A stretch of DNA of 8,080 bases from an uncultured Eubacteriales bacterium (lineage in GTDB: Bacteria > Bacillota > Clostridia > Oscillospirales > Oscillospiraceae). A model generated the notes under the pieces. That model searched no databases. It was not told the origin of the DNA and saw only the letters and a program-made list of their open reading frames with translations. Both the position numbers and the translations under genes were made by a program. Below, one piece after another: positions 6,642 to 8,080 of this stretch; position 1 is the first letter of the stretch; each line of letters opens with the position of its first letter. The stretch covers positions 1 to 8,080 of the forward strand of contig USAT01000087.1 in NCBI GenBank assembly GCA_900552725.1, read 5' to 3'.

Positions 6642-7733
6642 GTGACCCAGCGGGAACGACAGATATTGGAGTGGATCCGCCAGGATCCCATGATCTCCCA
6701 GCAGGAGCTGGCGGAAAAGGCGGGCATTACCCGTTCCAGTGCGGCGGTGCATATCTCCAACCTGATGAAAAAGGGCTATATCGCCGGACGGGGTTATCTG
6801 CTGCGCACCGAGCCCTATATCGTGGTGGTGGGCGGCGTGAACATGGACATCGGCGCGGTGTCCCACGCGCCGCTGGTGGCCCGGGACTCCAATCCCGGCA
6901 AGGTGACCACCTCGCTGGGCGGCGTGGGCCGCAACATCGCCCACAACCTGTGCCTGCTGGGCCAGCAGGTGTCTATGGTGACGGTGCTGGGCCAGGACGG
7001 CTTTGCCCAGGACGTGCGGGACAACGCCGCCGCCATCGGCCTTGACCTGAGCCACAGCGCCGTGATCCCCGGCGGCCACACCGGCACCTATCTGTTCATC
7101 GACGACAGCGACGGCGACATGGCTCTGGCCGTCAACGATATGGCCATTTACGACCACATCACCCCGGAGTTTCTGCGGCAGCGGCTGGAGTTCATCAACC
7201 GGGCCGGTCTGGTGGTGGTGGAGACCAACGTGCCGGAGGAGTCCCTGCAATGGCTGTGCCAGCACTGCACGGCCCCCATCCTGGCCGATCCGGTGTCCAC
7301 CATCAAGGCGCCCCGTTTGAAGCCGGTGCTGGGCAAGCTGACGGCGCTGAAGCCCAACCGCATGGAGGCGGAGCTGCTCAGCGGCGTGAAGATCGAGACC
7401 GAGGCAGATGTGGAGCGGGCGGCGGACAGACTGCTGGCCACGGGGCTGCAGCAGGTGTACATCTCCATGGGCGGCGACGGCGTGTTCGCCAAGAACGCGG
7501 ATGGCGAGACGGCCCGTGTTGCCTGTCCCCATGTGACGGTGGCCAACGCCACCGGCGGCGGCGACGCCATGGCGGCGGCGCTGGCGGCCTGCATTACCCG
7601 GGGCGATCCGCTGCGTGAGTGCGCGCGGCAGGCGGTGGGCGCGGGTGCCCTGGCCTGCACCTCGGAGGAGACCATTCATTCCGGCATGAGCTGGGAAAAC
7701 ATCAACTATATACTCAATAAGGAGGAACTTTGA
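6642..7733 (+). CDS. psuK: Pseudouridine kinase (PfkB family) with N-terminal winged HTH
   Basis: The 363-residue product joins a DNA-binding winged helix-turn-helix (about 1-55; QQELAEKAGITRSSAAVHISNL is the HTH, then the wing GYIAGRGYLLR) to a ribokinase/PfkB sugar kinase. Kinase marks: GGVNMDIG (64-71), the first PfkB signature SLGGVGRNIAHNL (91-103), LKPNRMEAELL (236-246), and the second signature NATGGGDAMAAAL (302-314) with catalytic base Asp308. The usual GAGD is GGGD here. It should phosphorylate pseudouridine to pseudouridine 5'-phosphate; this substrate is inferred from psuG starting one base after its stop. The GTG start is chosen from GGAGGTGA upstream and from the intact HTH. E. 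coli PsuK lacks the HTH, while HTH-PfkB fusions such as YeiI are known. The kinase may sense its substrate and control its own operon. Another nucleoside kinase is possible. Confidence 0.85.
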   Translation: MTQRERQILEWIRQDPMISQQELAEKAGITRSSAAVHISNLMKKGYIAGRGYLLRTEPYIVVVGGVNMDIGAVSHAPLVARDSNPGKVTTSLGGVGRNIAHNLCLLGQQVSMVTVLGQDGFAQDVRDNAAAIGLDLSHSAVIPGGHTGTYLFIDDSDGDMALAVNDMAIYDHITPEFLRQRLEFINRAGLVVVETNVPEESLQWLCQHCTAPILADPVSTIKAPRLKPVLGKLTALKPNRMEAELLSGVKIETEADVERAADRLLATGLQQVYISMGGDGVFAKNADGETARVACPHVTVANATGGGDAMAAALAACITRGDPLRECARQAVGAGALACTSEETIHSGMSWENINYILNKEEL

Positions 7734-7734
7734 T

Positions 7735-8080
7735 ATGAATCGTTATCTGGATATTGCCCCTGAGGTACAGGAGGCCCTGAAGAATGGCAAGCCCGTGGTG
7801 GCGCTGGAGAGCACCATCATCAGCCACGGCATGCCCTATCCCCAGAATGTGGAGACGGCCCTGAACGTGGAGAAGATCATCCGTGAAAACGGCGCGGTGC
7901 CCGCCACCATCGCCATCATCGGCGGTCGGCTGAAGGCCGGATTGACCCCCGAGGAGATCGACTATCTGGGCAAGACCGGCGCCGGCGTCACCAAGGCCAG
8001 CCGCCGCGATCTGCCTATTCTGGTGGCGGAGGGCCGCGATGGCGCCACCACCGTGACCACCACCATGATGATCGCCGCCA
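7735..8080 (+). CDS. psuG: Pseudouridine-5'-phosphate glycosidase, N-terminal part (truncated at right edge)
   Basis: The first 115 codons are present and the frame is open to the edge; the full family length is about 300-310 residues. PsuG reversibly cleaves the C-C glycosidic bond of pseudouridine 5'-phosphate to uracil and ribose 5-phosphate. Near-diagnostic blocks are VVALESTIISHGMPYPQNVETA (21-42) and TGAGVTKASRRDLP (81-94). Glu25 and Lys87 align with catalytic Glu31 and Lys93 of the E. coli enzyme, with the same spacing between them. The Schiff-base lysine lies beyond the window. AAGGAGG (7719-7725), inside the end of psuK, is 9 bases before the ATG. The single-base gap to psuK implies translational coupling in one operon. 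Confidence 0.95.
   Translation, partial: MNRYLDIAPEVQEALKNGKPVVALESTIISHGMPYPQNVETALNVEKIIRENGAVPATIAIIGGRLKAGLTPEEIDYLGKTGAGVTKASRRDLPILVAEGRDGATTVTTTMMIAA

Overview
The window reads as ordinary chromosomal DNA from a GC-rich, endospore-forming Firmicute. A gut Oscillospiraceae-type clostridium is my best guess. The reasons are a truncated gene resembling the sporulation protein SpoIIE, strong GC bias at third codon positions, AGGAGG-type ribosome binding sites, sigma-A-like TTGACA/TATAAT promoters with 17-bp spacers, and dispersed palindromes beginning TGTAGGGGCGG. The lineage is inferred from these traits and was not tested by a search.

Layout from left to right. Positions 1-925 (minus) hold the membrane-embedded N-terminus of a SpoIIE-like protein that runs off the left edge. 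A roughly 300-base divergent promoter region separates it from a dCMP deaminase family gene (1226-1708, plus). Next come a foldback repeat bounded by inverted ends (1736-1852) and an L-cysteine desulfidase (CyuA/UPF0597) gene (1954-3222, plus). That gene converges on homoserine dehydrogenase (3285-4424, minus), and the two share a perfect two-way terminator hairpin. Upstream of hom are its own consensus promoter, the terminator of a thioredoxin gene, trxA itself (4532-4831, minus), a palindrome-rich spacer (4854-5040) and asparaginyl-tRNA synthetase (5046-6440, minus). A second divergent promoter region leads to a pseudouridine catabolic operon: a kinase with an N-terminal winged HTH domain (6642-7733, plus), followed one base later by the start of psuG, which is cut by the right edge.

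How the genes work together. PsuK phosphorylates pseudouridine, and PsuG splits the product into uracil and ribose 5-phosphate. The HTH domain on PsuK and a 7-bp inverted repeat over its promoter suggest self-regulation. The other genes are single-function housekeeping genes (deoxynucleotide metabolism, cysteine breakdown, threonine/methionine precursor synthesis, redox, tRNA charging), each with its own apparent signals.

I found no convincing new multi-gene system. The least explained material is non-coding: the foldback element after the dCMP deaminase gene, the hairpin cluster between asnS and trxA, and the candidate operator before psuK.
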